Shown here piece after piece: positions 24,595 to 36,984 of a DNA stretch of 64,000 nt. This DNA comes from Acanthococcus lagerstroemiae (lineage: Eukaryota > Arthropoda > Insecta > Hemiptera > Eriococcidae). The translations under genes and the position numbers were made by a program. A model generated the notes under the pieces. It had not been told where the DNA came from and searched no databases. It saw nothing but the letters and a program-made list of their open reading frames with translations. Position 1 is the first letter of the stretch. Each line of letters starts with the position of its first letter. The stretch is from positions 27,039,266 through 27,103,265 of the forward strand of contig CM063114.1 in the NCBI GenBank assembly GCA_031841125.1, read 5' to 3'.

Positions 24595-24840
24595 TAATTG
24601 TAAAGAAAAGTGTTGAAATGATAGGTCATAATAAGACATTCGGGGATACTGTTATTACTGCTACAGGAAATGGTTGAGGGGAAGAACTGGAAAGGAAGGC
24701 AAAGAATGAGCCACGAGGAGCAGATAATGAAGGCACAAAGTGTAAACCCTTCTCAGAAATGAACAGATTAGCACACACAGGAGGGAAAAGTGGAGAAATG
24801 AGACTTATACTAGTCGAGAGACTATATATATTACAGTACA
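24595..24840 (+). pseudogene. RTE-like LINE 3'-end fragment, copy 2
   Basis: This matches 16430-16690 closely: GTTGAAATGATAGGTCATAA, AGGCAAAGAATGAGC, CCTTCTCAGAAATGAA and CTAGTCGAGAGACTA occur in the same order. It corresponds to the last part of the RT protein and start of the 3' region. It is 5'-truncated, as is usual for LINE copies, and carries stops. Confidence 0.8.
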
Positions 24841-26182
24841 TGATGTAAATTCGGGATCGAACGTGAATTCCCGGGCAAGTACATTGTATCCCAGCGTCAT
24901 TGGGCCGCGCTGTTAATGACCGGGATGTGACGTAATTTACGTAGCTACTTGGGCCATGTTGGTACCAGTTCAAATTATCATCACTTCCCGAGCTGATCGA
25001 CCTTGCCCAGTACCCAGTACAGTTCGAGAAATGACATGCGCGTTATTTTATTATACTGTCTAAAATGTTCTAAAATGTCAATTAAATGACTAAATTTCCC
25101 GAAAAATGTCGATTTCGAAGATTCATGTTTGTGTGGGAGAGGGGCTCACTCCACCTCTGCATATTTCATATTAGATATAGATTTTATCTGTTCTTTGGAC
25201 CTCAGGCTTCCTGGTACCCGATGCTCAATCAGTTATATTACCCTCTAGTTACCCAGTTACCCGCGGAAAAGTTATGGATTTGTTACACTCAGGTTTCTGC
25301 ATTTTTGGTGTGAATGCAGAAAGAGATAAATAATTTGTAGGTAAACGCATCATTTTGTACTCTCGTATAGAACATGAAATATGCACTCTTATTTGGGTCA
25401 TAACCATATATAGTATACAAAGTACTCACGAAAAAAGTCCTTCATTTTCTAGTTCGTAGGATCTTTGATAAACACATTTTCACCGCAACCGGCCGCAACA
25501 AGGGGTCGAGTCTTCTTTACGAAATTGGACGCGGTTTCACCAGATTTACTTTCAGGATGAACACATACCTGTATTCCTAATTAGGTAGGAGTAGGGAGAG
25601 AAATAGAATCAAATGTCGACGCTGTAAAATTTGTAAAAAAAAAATTTGGTTGAAAATTCGGATGCCTACTTTTCATTTCTAAGGATCCAGGTGGAGTGTT
25701 GAAGTGGCTCGTCTTTTTCCGGCTTCTCTTTCGCTAACCATATGTACATAGTTCCGCTCAATCTTTCTCCTCTGTCCATTTTAAAAAACACGCCACCATA
25801 CACAAATAATTACAGATGTACAATCGCGAATCACAAGCATCAATTTCGATAAAAATTGATTAATTATTGCGCTCAGGAAAAAGGAAATTATAACAAAAAA
25901 CAAAAATCATAACTTTAACACTTTCGATTTTGATGGCCAGCAATTTCTTTTAGACGGGTTGGTAGTTTGCATATTTAGCGCCGTTTGTAGCGTTCTTGTT
26001 ACGACCAGACATCAGAGGTAAAGCTAGGTGGATGAGAGTAGGCAACAGTACCCGCAGACCGAGTCTAGCGAAGTCGATCAGCGAGGGGAGCTCTCCGCTG
26101 TTTGCGCGCTTTCGCGGACAACTTTTCCACGAACTACTCCCGAATCCCGAACCATTGTGTAAGGTGTAACCTGGGTGTAACT
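24841..26182. other. Upstream region of the membrane-protein gene; no gene seen
   Basis: No supported exon. The DNA from about 26000 to 26130 is less AT-rich and could belong to an upstream promoter, but no specific element was recognised. Confidence 0.35.
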
Positions 26183-26472
26183 GTGAGCTGACAGGAAGAA
26201 AGGGACCTCAGCCCAAAACTGTAAATTTTACAGGAGAGCAGATTGATATTAAACAAAATTGATAACGTTTTCACGTTGCGGACTCAGGAGAGGAGACACT
26301 TAACTTTGAAGTCTTACAGCTGTTTGGGAAAATTTTTTAGAATTTTTTCGACAACAGCACGCGAAAGAGCGGCCAAAAAATTAGTCAAAAACAGTTGTTA
26401 TCATCACAAAAATGTGTTTTTTTTTTTGCGCTGACCACTGAGGCTGAGGTCCCTTTCTTCCTGTCAGCTCAC
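26183..26472. mobile_element. MITE with perfect 31-base inverted repeats, just upstream of a gene
   Basis: 26183-26213 is the exact inverse of 26442-26472; the tips read GTGAGCTGACAGGAAGAAAG. No transposase. No certain target duplication. It ends 315 bases before the start codon of the gene at 26788, so it probably lies in the promoter or 5' leader region. Confidence 0.85.
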
Positions 26473-26787
26473 CTGTGTTGTGTTGTCGAAACAGCTTCCG
26501 ACAAAACATGTTGGCGTGAAGTCGTCGACTCGAATGTAAATCCACCAGCTGACTAGAAAACACAACATGATGATAACTTTCTTATCACATGAATATTCGG
26601 GAAGTTGGTTACGTTTTACGTTGTTCTTCATCTTCATCGTGAAAAAAAAATTGCTAGACGTAATGAATTTTATTTAATTTTGAAGCCTCGTGCTTTGAAG
26701 TTATGATTCAGTGTTCGTGTATTCTTTCTCACGGATTCAATTATTGTTACCCAATGATTCCATCTTGATGAGGTCAGAATTTCAACT

Positions 26788-28111
26788 ATGGCCGTTTCGA
26801 AAGAAAATACTTCGGGTAACACTCAGGCATTGAAGGAGCCATTTGGAATCTATGAAACTAACCGAGTCTTGAACTCGGTTTCACAATTATTGAAGAACCG
26901 AATTTTTAGTGGCTGCTACACAGAGAGAAGACTGGTTGAAGTTGGAACATTATCTGCCTACAAGTAAGGCGTTTTATTTATTCAATTAACAGACGTAATT
27001 TCTCAGTGAAATTTGATATGTATACATTCTTGATTTCTTACAGAGATGTAATTGTTGTGGATAAATCGGAACACGAGATTATGAAGATCTTAACAACGGC
27101 CAATGATTTATTGAATAATCACTTTAAGGGACGTGTTACATCATGTGTGTCAGGTAAAGTTCGGAGTAAATTGAGCTAATTAGTCTGCATTTATCAATAG
27201 CTAAAGTGCAGAGATGTTAAATGTAGCACTACGAGTTTGGTCTATCTGACATAATATAGTTATTGGGAAATATGTTCTCTTGATCTCTTTATTCGCATGA
27301 TCAATACAATATCTGGTTCGATGGCCATTCTAATTATTGAATTTTTAGGTTCAAGAAACAGTTACTCAATTTGGACAGATCTGACTGGTGTGGCATTTGG
27401 ATCCCACTGGTTTTTGATAAAGAATATTACCCTGAATAACAATATCATCAGTGTCGCTGTGAAATGTTTAAGGTATAAATCATAAGTTTCACTTTTTTCC
27501 CCCAATATTATTTCATTAGAAAAATAACATCGATGGTTAATCTTATTTACAGACCCATAAATTCGGAACCATCACAATGTGCCTCATCAGTTCCAAGCTT
27601 CGACTGGGAAACTTTTAATATTGATCCAAGTTTCGTGAAAAAGGCGGCTCAGAATGTATTACAAGTAATCACAGTTGAAAATGTGATGTCTTCTGTCAGA
27701 TTTTTGATAGTTTTGTTTTTAACATTGCTAGTCGGTAGTTATCGAATGCTCCAGTTGCTTTTAAAAGGCTTCCATGAACTGAACTACTTTGTACAGACTT
27801 TCACGCCGATTATATTAGCTTGTATTGAAAGCATTACCAAAGCTTTCGGAGGTCTTCTGATACTAATAGCAATGAAGTGGAAGAATAAGGGCGATGCTAA
27901 AACAATACAAAATAGCCCACCACCTCCGCTAACTTATACTGGGCGACGTTGGCATTCGACGTATCAACGAAATGACCCACCATCTTCGCCATATGCTCAG
28001 TATTTGACGTGTCAACAAAACAGCCCACAATCTCGGCCATACACTCAAAATTTGATGTATCGAAGAAATAACCAAATAATTGGCAACGTCAATGATCATA
28101 ATCAGCCTTAA
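26788..28111 (+). CDS. Uncharacterised two-pass membrane protein, four exons, 322 aa
   Basis: Exons are 26788-26963, 27044-27153, 27349-27472 and 27553-28111. All introns have GT..AG ends (donors GTAAGG, GTAAAG, GTATAA) and short lengths of 80-195 bases. Joined they give an uninterrupted 969-base frame. The start ATG follows CAACT and begins MAVSKENTSGN. The soluble N-terminal half (about residues 1-160) has no motif I recognise. Two hydrophobic stretches follow in exon 4: VRFLIVLFLTLLVGSY, and FTPIILACIESI running into FGGLLILIAM. After a basic KWKNKG the tail is a proline-, tyrosine- and glutamine-rich repeat of 16 residues (N-[SD]-P-P-x-S-x-P-Y-[AT]-Q), seen about three times. Cell location is inferred as a membrane with the tail on the same side as the N-terminus. 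I do not recognise the family, so function is unknown. The spliced frame is strong evidence for a real gene. Confidence 0.85.
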
Positions 28112-29044
28112 ACTCCGATCAAGAGCACTACATATTTGAAGGAGACTGATGATTTTACCTGATGTTTGTTAGTTTTTTACATTCACTAAATTTTGTCTGC
28201 TTGTGAGTTGCTGATGTATATAACTCAAATGATTCCATCATTTCTGAAATTGAGAAGCACTCTTCACATTTTGGTGAGTTTCGTTTTTATAAGGAGAAAA
28301 CTACATGACAAATCAAAGTGTTTCTCATCTAATGAATTTTGAATATTTCACAATTTTGGTTGTTTTTTCTAAGTGAATGTGAATGTATATAATACTGCAT
28401 TCGGCGCCCACAACAGTTTCATATCAGTATTACGATTGCTTATTATTTTTAATTTTTAACCTTCGTTTGTACAAATATTTCACATTTTAATCGATTTTTC
28501 TTTTCCTGCCGTTAGCAGGTACGTCTTATGTCTTCATGTAACCGTTTTTGTTGTTATTTTGAATTTTTATTGTTCGATGAATGAATCAAGACTTTCATTT
28601 TTATTGAAGAATGATTTTTTGTGGAGATAAACCGGGAGACAAATTTTTAACTTGTACTTTACTAAAAGCTAACATATGTGCAGTGTGCACGTAGACATTC
28701 CCGAAACAATTTTTTGCTCTGATTTTCCCGTATTTGGTAACACCAAGTGGGTACGCTTTCTCAGATGAGTAGGTTTCGTCACAACATCAACCAAGTACCG
28801 CAGAGTAGATCCAGAAGGCATGAGCGTTACGAGATTTCTTTCCGGGGGGGGGGGGGGCTGAAACGTTTGTCTTTTTTGGTAGAATAATATATATTTTCTT
28901 TTTGTTATGCGAGGAGGTGAATACTCCATTTGTTTTCCCCTCTGGCAGCATCGATGCCGGTAAGTTAATAATTCGACATAAAATGAGTAAACACAAGATC
29001 TTCCAAGAAAATGCATACTGCATTTAAGTATGATGTATTGCCAG
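28112..29044. other. Probable 3' UTR then intergenic DNA
   Basis: AT-rich sequence follows the stop codon at 28109-28111. A G run lies near 28844-28857. No clear polyadenylation signal could be assigned, and no further gene is supported. Confidence 0.4.
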
Positions 29045-29203
29045 GGCTCTGAGATACCGAGCACTGAAGGTGTTCCTCAGGATTTGGAAAACAAGGTTTC
29101 CGTTGGAACGAAGCCAGGAGGCCTTGGAGCTCAGAGTTTCACTCCGTACGAGTTCAGCCAAGCTCACGCTTGTGATGTTGCTCGCGACCCCGAGAATATC
29201 AAG
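29045..29203 (+). CDS. Candidate internal coding exon, 53 codons
   Basis: A 159-base open stretch begins after an acceptor-like ..TATTGCCAG and ends at AAG before a strong donor GTACGC. Both borders are in phase 0. The peptide (GSEIPSTEGVPQDLENKV.., ..FTPYEFSQAHACDVARDPEN) is less AT-biased than its surroundings and looks like ordinary protein. No neighbouring exon could be joined and I do not recognise the family. It could be an exon of an unrecognised gene, a captured gene fragment or chance. Confidence 0.35.
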
Positions 29204-30645
29204 GTACGCTCTGTACCACCCTGGATAGGTATAAGAATTGGGTTGTTTCTATAAGACGTATTATAGTTGAGCAGGCAAGCAGAATTCATAGCATCAAAGT
29301 CGGGAAGAAATTCTAGTACCATCATTGCCAATAATCCGACAATCCGCATTTGGGAAATTGCTCGGCAACTGATGTTGCGAAAACAATGGTGTGGCGTATT
29401 CTGAACTTCAAAGGCTTCTACCCTTTTACAATTTGAAAAGTTGTTGAACGCGATTTTGCCCGGTGACTGTGAAGGAGGAACATTTCGTCAATGGATCTTC
29501 GAACATATTGACTCGTTAAGTAACAAAATCCTCTTCACCAGCGAATTCTTCTGTTGAAACAGAAATGAATTTACGATCTCCGTAGCCAACATGTTTGGGG
29601 CTCTGTGAACCTATCCAGATTAACAGACCATGAATGCTAGATTAAGTATAAAGTCAACAAGTTGACCAGAATCGTCGGCTAATATCTTATATTGATAGCA
29701 TTTCCTGTGAATAAGGGTCTTCAAATTGTTTTAGATTTGTTTCAGAACTTTTAAACAGTTAGTACTTGCAGAATCTTCACCATTTCATATGGAATGATGA
29801 ATCCCGAAATTCAACAAGTACCTGGTTATTGCCAAAAAAAAAAATCATTGAGTTGTAACTTTATGGAAGTCCTGTGAATTTCACTTTTTTAGGAGCTGCA
29901 ATTAAAAGACCATACGATAACGCGGTAGTAACTTCGAAATGAATCTTACTCATGGAACACACCTTGTCTTCGAATTTTTAATCATTGCTCGCACAATGGT
30001 TTGATGGTTCCACATAGTGGTCGACGTAACACAGACACGTACCACGACCACTTGTCTAGGGCAAAATTGCGGCTTCCACGCCCATAAATCCGAAGAGCGA
30101 AAAAAAAAGGGTCTTGGCATTTATGCTAGGGGAGATGGGGCAAACTGTTTGCTCATGGGGGCAAAACCCTTATTTGCCCCCTACATCACGGGTCTGATGT
30201 AACATGTAATTGGCTCTCATTGCCTCACTTATCCGAGAGAAATAAATACTACGAAGAAACAAAAAAACTAAAAGTGAATTCAGTACCACCGAATACTTTT
30301 CGATTACATTTTAATGCATTACATTACTGGTCTGAAACAGAACAAATTATTTTCTCTCATTATCAATACGAATGCTTTTAAGCCCTCTGTTTTCATTAAA
30401 ACCAGTCGAGGCACATAATCATTTTCAATGACAAGACTTCAAGGTCGTATGAAAGAAAAAACACCGTGTTGAATTAAAACCTATGTTCAAAACAGTACTT
30501 TTTGTATTTCTGTAACAATAAACTAGTACATGTAAATGAAAATATCCCGATAAATCCTATACGAAGGTTTAAATTGAATGATTTCCATAGATTTAAACAG
30601 GAATGAACAAAAAACCATGTGATGAATGTAATAATAATTCAGTTT
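29204..30645. other. No supported gene
   Basis: Intergenic sequence. A short segment at about 30110-30190 holds GGGGCAAACTGTTTGC and GGGGGCAAAACCC phrases and may be a small decayed DNA element. The 3' UTR of the minus-strand Sod1 gene probably occupies part of the right end. Confidence 0.4.
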
Positions 30646-32579
30646 TCATTTCGTGATGCCAATAACACCGCAGGCCAGTCGAGCACCAGCATTACCCGTG
30701 GTTTTACTCAATTCGTGTCCACCTTTTCCCAAGTCGTCTGGGTCCGCGTGTACCTGTAATAAATTACTAATTAAACATGGATAAACATCACCGTTATCAG
30801 TATCGTGTGCAGCAGTGGCGCAACAATGGTTCATGAAGATAAGAGATGACCGTTAAAGCTAATCAAAAATTCGTGATAAGAGTTACTATCAACAGGATGT
30901 TTTGCTGAATATTTCAAGCACCCCAACATTCGGACGAAAATATTAAATCAATGGTCATTATTTCGCGCCAAGCCCCCCCCCCACTCTAGTACCTACGTTG
31001 TCAGGTCCACTACAATTCCTTTGAAAATGTATATTTTTCTTCTGAATGGTGCCGGTATCGCCTTCCATATATCAAGTTAAAGTCTTCTCTTGTTTGTTGA
31101 TAAAACCGCTATATCGTCGGACATTTGACAAAATACCTACAAATGTGAGCAAAATACACGGGGCCTTACCACAAGAGTTCTTCCAATAACATTCAAAGGA
31201 CCAGTCAATGAAATTAGACCATCTTTGATGTTGACCTTCGCAATGCCATCACTTCCAGCACCCACATTTCCTAAATCACCAACATGCCGATTATCGTCAG
31301 TAGGTGCTCCGTGTTCTTTGCCGAATGGATTGAAATGGGGACCGGCACTGGTACAGCCTACATGAGAAAATTTCAAAAACAAAGATTAATTCTCTAGTCA
31401 TCAATTTCAAATAAAATTCAACGTAACCTTCAAGCGGCAGTCGAAGGTTAATTCGTCCGCCATGTAACGAGGTTTTCCGGATAGAGAATACTGCAAGAAA
31501 ATGTTAATTGTATTCAAATCATAACAATCTGCAGCCTTCACTAACTGGTACCAATTATCATAAGGTTATCGACGAACGTTAAAGGTCGAAATGTTCATTC
31601 ACAAGTCGCAAATAAATATTATAAAGCGGTAAAACGATACACGAAAATAAGAGCTTCTTCATTACACCAGATTATTCTTCAAACATAAAAAATGTTAGAA
31701 ATGAGCACATCACTTCGGTCGGTCATACATTTACAGTTTTCGTGAACTGAATACAGGAAATATACGACAGGATACATGCACAACGATCAGACACACCCTC
31801 GTTTTTCATTTTTGCTCTCAACCCGAGCCCTGAAATCCGCCCTTTCGAGCATTACCTCAGAGACGTCGGGGATCAGGTACACCCTGAAATAAACATAAAT
31901 AACTAATCAGGTATACATGAAAACGAAATGACACAAACCGTTCGTATTGTCACCGAATTCATGCACATGGAATCCATGATCACCCGGCGATAATCCAGAA
32001 AGTTCACCGGTAACTTCCACTGGTTCTTTTTCACTCTGTTAATGAAAGAATACTAGGGTTAAAAAACAAGCACCTATAACCCTTGGAAAGTAAAAACGTG
32101 TATTTCTGAGATACATAATATACGGTCAACAATTTGATTCGACATCGAAAGATCTAGAATTGACCTATCCTCAAGTATTTAAATCCCATTATCTAAAATA
32201 TACGTTAAATGCAATGTAAGTGGCTTAAATCTACTTTATCTGAACACAATCGTTCATGATTCATTTACCTACATCCTCATAATTCGCAATACATAACATA
32301 CGCTACTGTTAGCAAGTGAAGACATGTGACGATATGCTATAAGAAATGAGTCGGTGTTTCAAAATTACAACTAATCCGCTCGATAAGTATACACTTTGGA
32401 AAATTGGACTGAACTTTAGCAAACTAAAGAACAACGATACGATTCTTCCAGTTTCTTGGTCTCACCCCTGTTTTCGTTTTGGTACAGAATACTACCTTGT
32501 TACTCACATTTTGCGTGAAATACACCGTGCCTTTCACTGTTTCACCATTCAGTACACAGACAGCTTTGACTGGAGACAT
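30646..32579 (-). CDS. Sod1: Cytosolic Cu/Zn superoxide dismutase, four exons, 154 aa
   Basis: Exons in transcript order are 32508-32579, 31939-32035, 31170-31357 and 30646-30753. All borders are GT..AG and the joined length is 465 bases, 154 codons plus stop, the normal size for this family. The enzyme converts superoxide to oxygen and hydrogen peroxide in the cytosol as a homodimer. By family numbering the copper ligands are seen in FHVHEF (His46, His48), PHFNP (His63, bridging) and VHADPDD (His120). The zinc ligands are in KEHGAP (His71) and NRHVGD (His80, Asp83). The disulfide cysteines are in GCTSAG and ACGVIGI, and the active-site Arg in ARLACG. There is no signal peptide ([15 protein letters not shown]), so it is the intracellular rather than the secreted form. 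Intron 2 (31358-31938) holds a SINE fragment. Nothing suggests inactivation. Confidence 0.98.
31805..31876 (-). mobile_element. tRNA-derived SINE fragment in Sod1 intron 2
   Basis: Only the 3' tail is present: CCGAGCCCTGAAATCCGCC, CTTTCGAGCATTACCTCAGA, GACGTCGGGGA. It matches the tails at 41228, 42590-42645 and 57170-57230. In plus-strand orientation the tail is inverted, so the SINE lies in the same sense as the Sod1 transcript. Confidence 0.85.
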
Positions 32580-34718
32580 GGTACTTGCGGAAGAACCTAT
32601 TTTGAAAACTTTGATACACGATCGTCAAACTCAAAACAGGGTCGAGCCCAGAACTTTCGTCTATCACCGAATAATCTGTTCGTTATAACGAAAAATCACC
32701 AAGTTTCAGGAACGCGAGACTGTTCTCGATTGTCGAAAGTCGAAAGCAGAGTTAATGTATTGGCTGGCCGCAAGTATCGTCACCGTCGGCCAGGTGATTT
32801 ATATTGAGTAACAAGCAGCAATGCTGCTCTAAAAATGAAACCACCAAGCACAAGTACTATGCAAGTTAGCAGAATTTACTCGATTTTCAGGGTCCATTAC
32901 AAAAAATATCCTTGTTTTACTGTTTTTACCAGTGTTAACTTGTTCGAAATTTAAAACTGTTTACCAATTGTTTGTTTACATTGGAAAACGATGAATCTTT
33001 TATGGAACCCTAGAAAACCACCACATTGTATGACGCAAAAGGGTTACATAAAAATAATGTGAACAGCTTTCCAAGAATAAATTTGAACCAATGATTAGGA
33101 TTACACGATTACAGCCCGAGAAAAAGGCCAATTTATTAAGAAAACTTCGAGAATTTGAAGTCTTTTTTATTATCAAATTACATATTTTCACAAGGAATCA
33201 CAAGTTCACAACAAACCCGGAAGCCCAAGGTTCAATCATCAATTTGACAAGTTATCATGGAAGACGAAAAATCTGTGGAATTACATGAAGCACAATCCAG
33301 CACGCTTCCTTGTCCAGTGTCTATGACTTAGGTACCTGTTATCATCCCGAAATTTTACGTAAGATCTGTGCAAAAATGAATGAAAATCTTGAATATTTTG
33401 CAATATGAGTTTTTATACTCTGTTGTAATTATGCTTTCAGCCGCAGTAATTAACTATAAACCATCATATTGTTACCTTTCGCTTTAATGCTTCAAAATAT
33501 TTGTAAAATAACCATTAAAATCAGCTGCTCCTGTACCACTGGAAAACGTAATTTTGGGTAAGTAGCTATAAAATTGTCATTTGTAACATATAGCTTAGCT
33601 GGGAATATTCCCTCATTTTTGAAGAATACACGGCAGTTTCTCGACCAATATCCTGGAATTACACGACGTTAAATTTGAGTTAGTTTCATGGCCCTTCTTA
33701 GAAGAGTAGAACACAGCACTGAGTCCTTCGACCAATTTGCACTAGTAATTTTTTTCTGTCTTGAGCTACTTAATTTTCATCAACTTATTCACGAATGGAC
33801 GCGACTGTTAATCGAATATTGACTTATACTTGGTAAGTTGCAGCAATATTACGAGTTTGTTAATTGTGAGCAGGAAAAAAAATTTGATGTGGTTTACCAT
33901 CATCCTGATTTTATTCATATTCATCGTGGGTATTTGGGTTCTGAAATTCAATTTCATGAATTGGGTAAATCAGTTCGAATTCTTCTCCATACTATTCTGA
34001 GCTAGGTCTAAAGTTCGTGTTTTGTATTTAATTTATGGCAAACTGTTCAGATAATTTATGATCCACCACGCACAACCTGATTTTCATCACATCTGTTAGG
34101 GTGCTAGTGGCTAATTGTTGCATCGCTTTGAAATACGAAAATTGAATCACTTTCTCTGCATTCAACATTTGGCTTCAGGGCGCTGTACTCTGCTTCAACC
34201 TTTGATTCAGTAAATTGGACCATTAGAAAAGTAACAATGTACCATGTCGTTTGGAAACAAGTTGATCCAGTTTCTAAAGTAAAATCAAGTTCATTGTTGC
34301 AAAAATGATGTATCTCAGGAGTCAGTTACAAAGACCCTACGTGAAATAAGTTTTTCTAGCTGTATGGGATCAATTTATAATCAGAACTTGCTGTTGCATT
34401 GTAGTGATCCAATGATAAATTCTTTTTTTTTGCTCATTAATAAACCTTTTGGGAAATGGATTCTATTTGTGATCTTTCTTATATTGTTTCCTGGTACATT
34501 AGTAATCTTTGGTATCATGGATGTATTTGATTATAAATTTATAATATAAATGTGAGCCCAAATTTTCTTGAAAATAATCCCTGTTACATGAGCAATGGTG
34601 TACAGGTGTACCTCGGCATCCGGCTCCCTCCTTGAAGCCGGCTGGAGCATAATGTGAAATTTGAGGCTAGCAAACAGTGCAGTGGTTCCATGTACAACAG
34701 AAAAGAGCAATTCATAAG
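32580..34718. other. Sod1 upstream region; no supported gene
   Basis: The Sod1 promoter should lie just right of 32579 on the minus strand, but no core element could be named with confidence. The rest is AT-rich with no supported exons. Confidence 0.4.
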
Positions 34719-34889
34719 CAGGGCCCTCGAGAAGGGGGAAAGGGTACTTTTCCCCCGGGCCCGGGTATTTTGAGGGGGCCTGCAGAGTCACAGAAATTAT
34801 AATTATCAAATAAGACAATATGCCAAATAATTTCAGTGTAGGCCCGCAGATTTTTCCCCCCGGGTCCGGTTTGGCTCTTGGCGGCCCTG
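34719..34889. mobile_element. hAT-like MITE, 171 bp
   Basis: The ends are CAGGGCCCTCGAG and CTTGGCGGCCCTG (inverse CAGGGCCGCCAAG). The flanking duplication TTCATAAG is perfect (34711-34718 and 34890-34897). Two internal motifs with CCCCCGGGYCCGG lie near each end. No coding content. Confidence 0.93.
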
Positions 34890-35302
34890 TTCATAAGGGT
34901 GCTAAGGATATACATCTACCTATTGTACTGTAACATTATAACTTCGGGTAGGCGTAATTGTTCACCCCTCCTCCACCTCCTCATAAATATTTGAAGATGA
35001 TGAATACCTCGAATTTTCTGTGCAGCAGGTTTTAGAATAGTTGGGAAATACTTTCTCATGGTAGCTGTAGATGAGTATTAGTACAGGATGACATTACAGG
35101 CAGGTAAGTTCAAGACTTCAAACTGCAAAGCTGCAGACTGCAATCACAAGCAAACTCTTTCTCTGAAGGAAGTGTCTACAAAATATTAATGAATAATGAT
35201 TCTCGATTGTGAATTAAAAAAATTTGTGGAGTTAGAAAACGTTCTTCTATACTACTTAAGTCAACCAATTTGGGTGGCATCTTAGGATTAGGAAAATGTA
35301 AG

Positions 35303-35985
35303 CCAGTGTTTGGAACCGAAACCGAATCCGGAACCCATTCAAATTCAACAGTTTCATGAGACCGAAACCAAAACCCTTTAATGTGCAAAAGACCAAATTA
35401 AGACCTAAAACCTTAAACTCAACTGGTCATTAACCAAAACACAAACCAAATGTTTGAAATGTAGGTTTAACTGAAACCAAAACCGACTGCTCATATCTGC
35501 GTCAAGACCGTTAACCAATTAAATGAAAAGGTCCCAATCGGTCTTTGGTCAATGCGGTTTTCTGTTATCTGTTCTTCTTTGTTGCCGACCTAGTAAAAGA
35601 GTTAGATATTTGAACTGATCTACAGAATAATTCAACCTGCCATTGCCCATTCCTAAGTAAGTCGATGCTACAGTTCATATCTTATGGTTGGTTTCCAATT
35701 ATGGCTGATTTGACTATAGAAATGATGAGATTTTTATTTTGTTTGAGAAAGATCCTTTGAGCCCGACTGAAACCGATTCATTATGTGAAGTGAAGACCAT
35801 AACCAAAACCGGCTCAGCAATGAAAGACCGAAATAAGACCCTTTCAGTATTTTAAATCGGTCTCATGACCGAAACCGAAACCTATTGAGAAATTAAATGG
35901 AAGTTCCGAACCGAAACCAACCTAAATGGAAGCTACAAAGCCCGAAACCGATCAAAACGAAAAATTGAATCGGTTCCAAACACTG
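35303..35985. mobile_element. hAT-like non-autonomous element rich in GAAACCG words
   Basis: The ends CAGTGTTTGGAACCGA and TCGGTTCCAAACACTG are perfect inverses. The flanks AATGTAAG (35295-35302) and AATGTAAC (35986-35993) match at 7 of 8 bases. The body contains many copies of GACCGAAACC, AACCAAAACC and the inverse GGTCTTTGGT, so the whole element looks grown from one short word. An open frame covering its right end is a by-product. Confidence 0.88.
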
Positions 35986-36984
35986 AATGTAACTGTTAAT
36001 GCGCTGAAGACAAGAGAGGAATTTTATATTGATTCGCAAAAGGAAGTTTATTTTCATTCAAATAAAGCTTACAATTCGAACCAGCACAACCAAAATTATC
36101 GTGTAATACTATCAAAATTTGTTAACGAGCATGCAGTTTTGAGAACATCCGAAGTAGGTACACTTGTTCGTCATAACTTTGTAACTGAGCATTGACAGAA
36201 CGATCAAAAGATAATCGCCGCAACTTACATATACAATCCGTCCTTTTATACACTGTACAACTTGACTCAGTCCCTCATAAACATGCAATTGACTAGAAAT
36301 AGAAAATACTATTGAGTATCGAGAAACAGAATAATAATTGTCAATAATCAATCATCAGCCCATTTGTAATCATTGTCAACAGATTATTGTACGCTATTAT
36401 ATTGGCCTAGCGGAAGCTTCACTGCTTGAAACCTAAAACAGAATACCGAGATTATCATTAATACTTTTATAATTCACATCGCATTATTCCTTGGAAAATT
36501 TACATATAAGTAACGTGAAGTTTTTGACTCATGCAGCATAATTTTGGAATCTAGGTATAAAAATAGTCTTAATCAAAAGGAAATTCTTTGTTCAAAAAAT
36601 TCTTTTCTCTTTAAATACTTTAAAAACGTCTTACTTTTCGATATATTTCAATTTTAATGAGTATGTACATTAATGGGGGAAATGCACAGATTCATGTTTT
36701 CGTCCTTATCTCTAGTGCTTGATTATAGCGCTCTCTGACGGATGGACGGCCCGAATAACACTCACGGATTGGACAGACTGCATAATCACAAGCAACCAAT
36801 AAGGGCACAAGACTAAACAGGTTCACCATACAGTATTATACAGTACTACTCACGACCATGACTACAGGACCGCACAAGAGACAAATCTCATTTAGGGTAT
36901 TCCAACAATGATGGCATAACAGCAGAAGCGCTCTGAAATACAGAAGAAGAAAAAGTGATTGGCACACCCTATACATGGAATGTT
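35986..36984. other. No supported gene
   Basis: AT-rich sequence between the hAT-like element and a LINE fragment. No exon or repeat was recognised. Confidence 0.4.
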
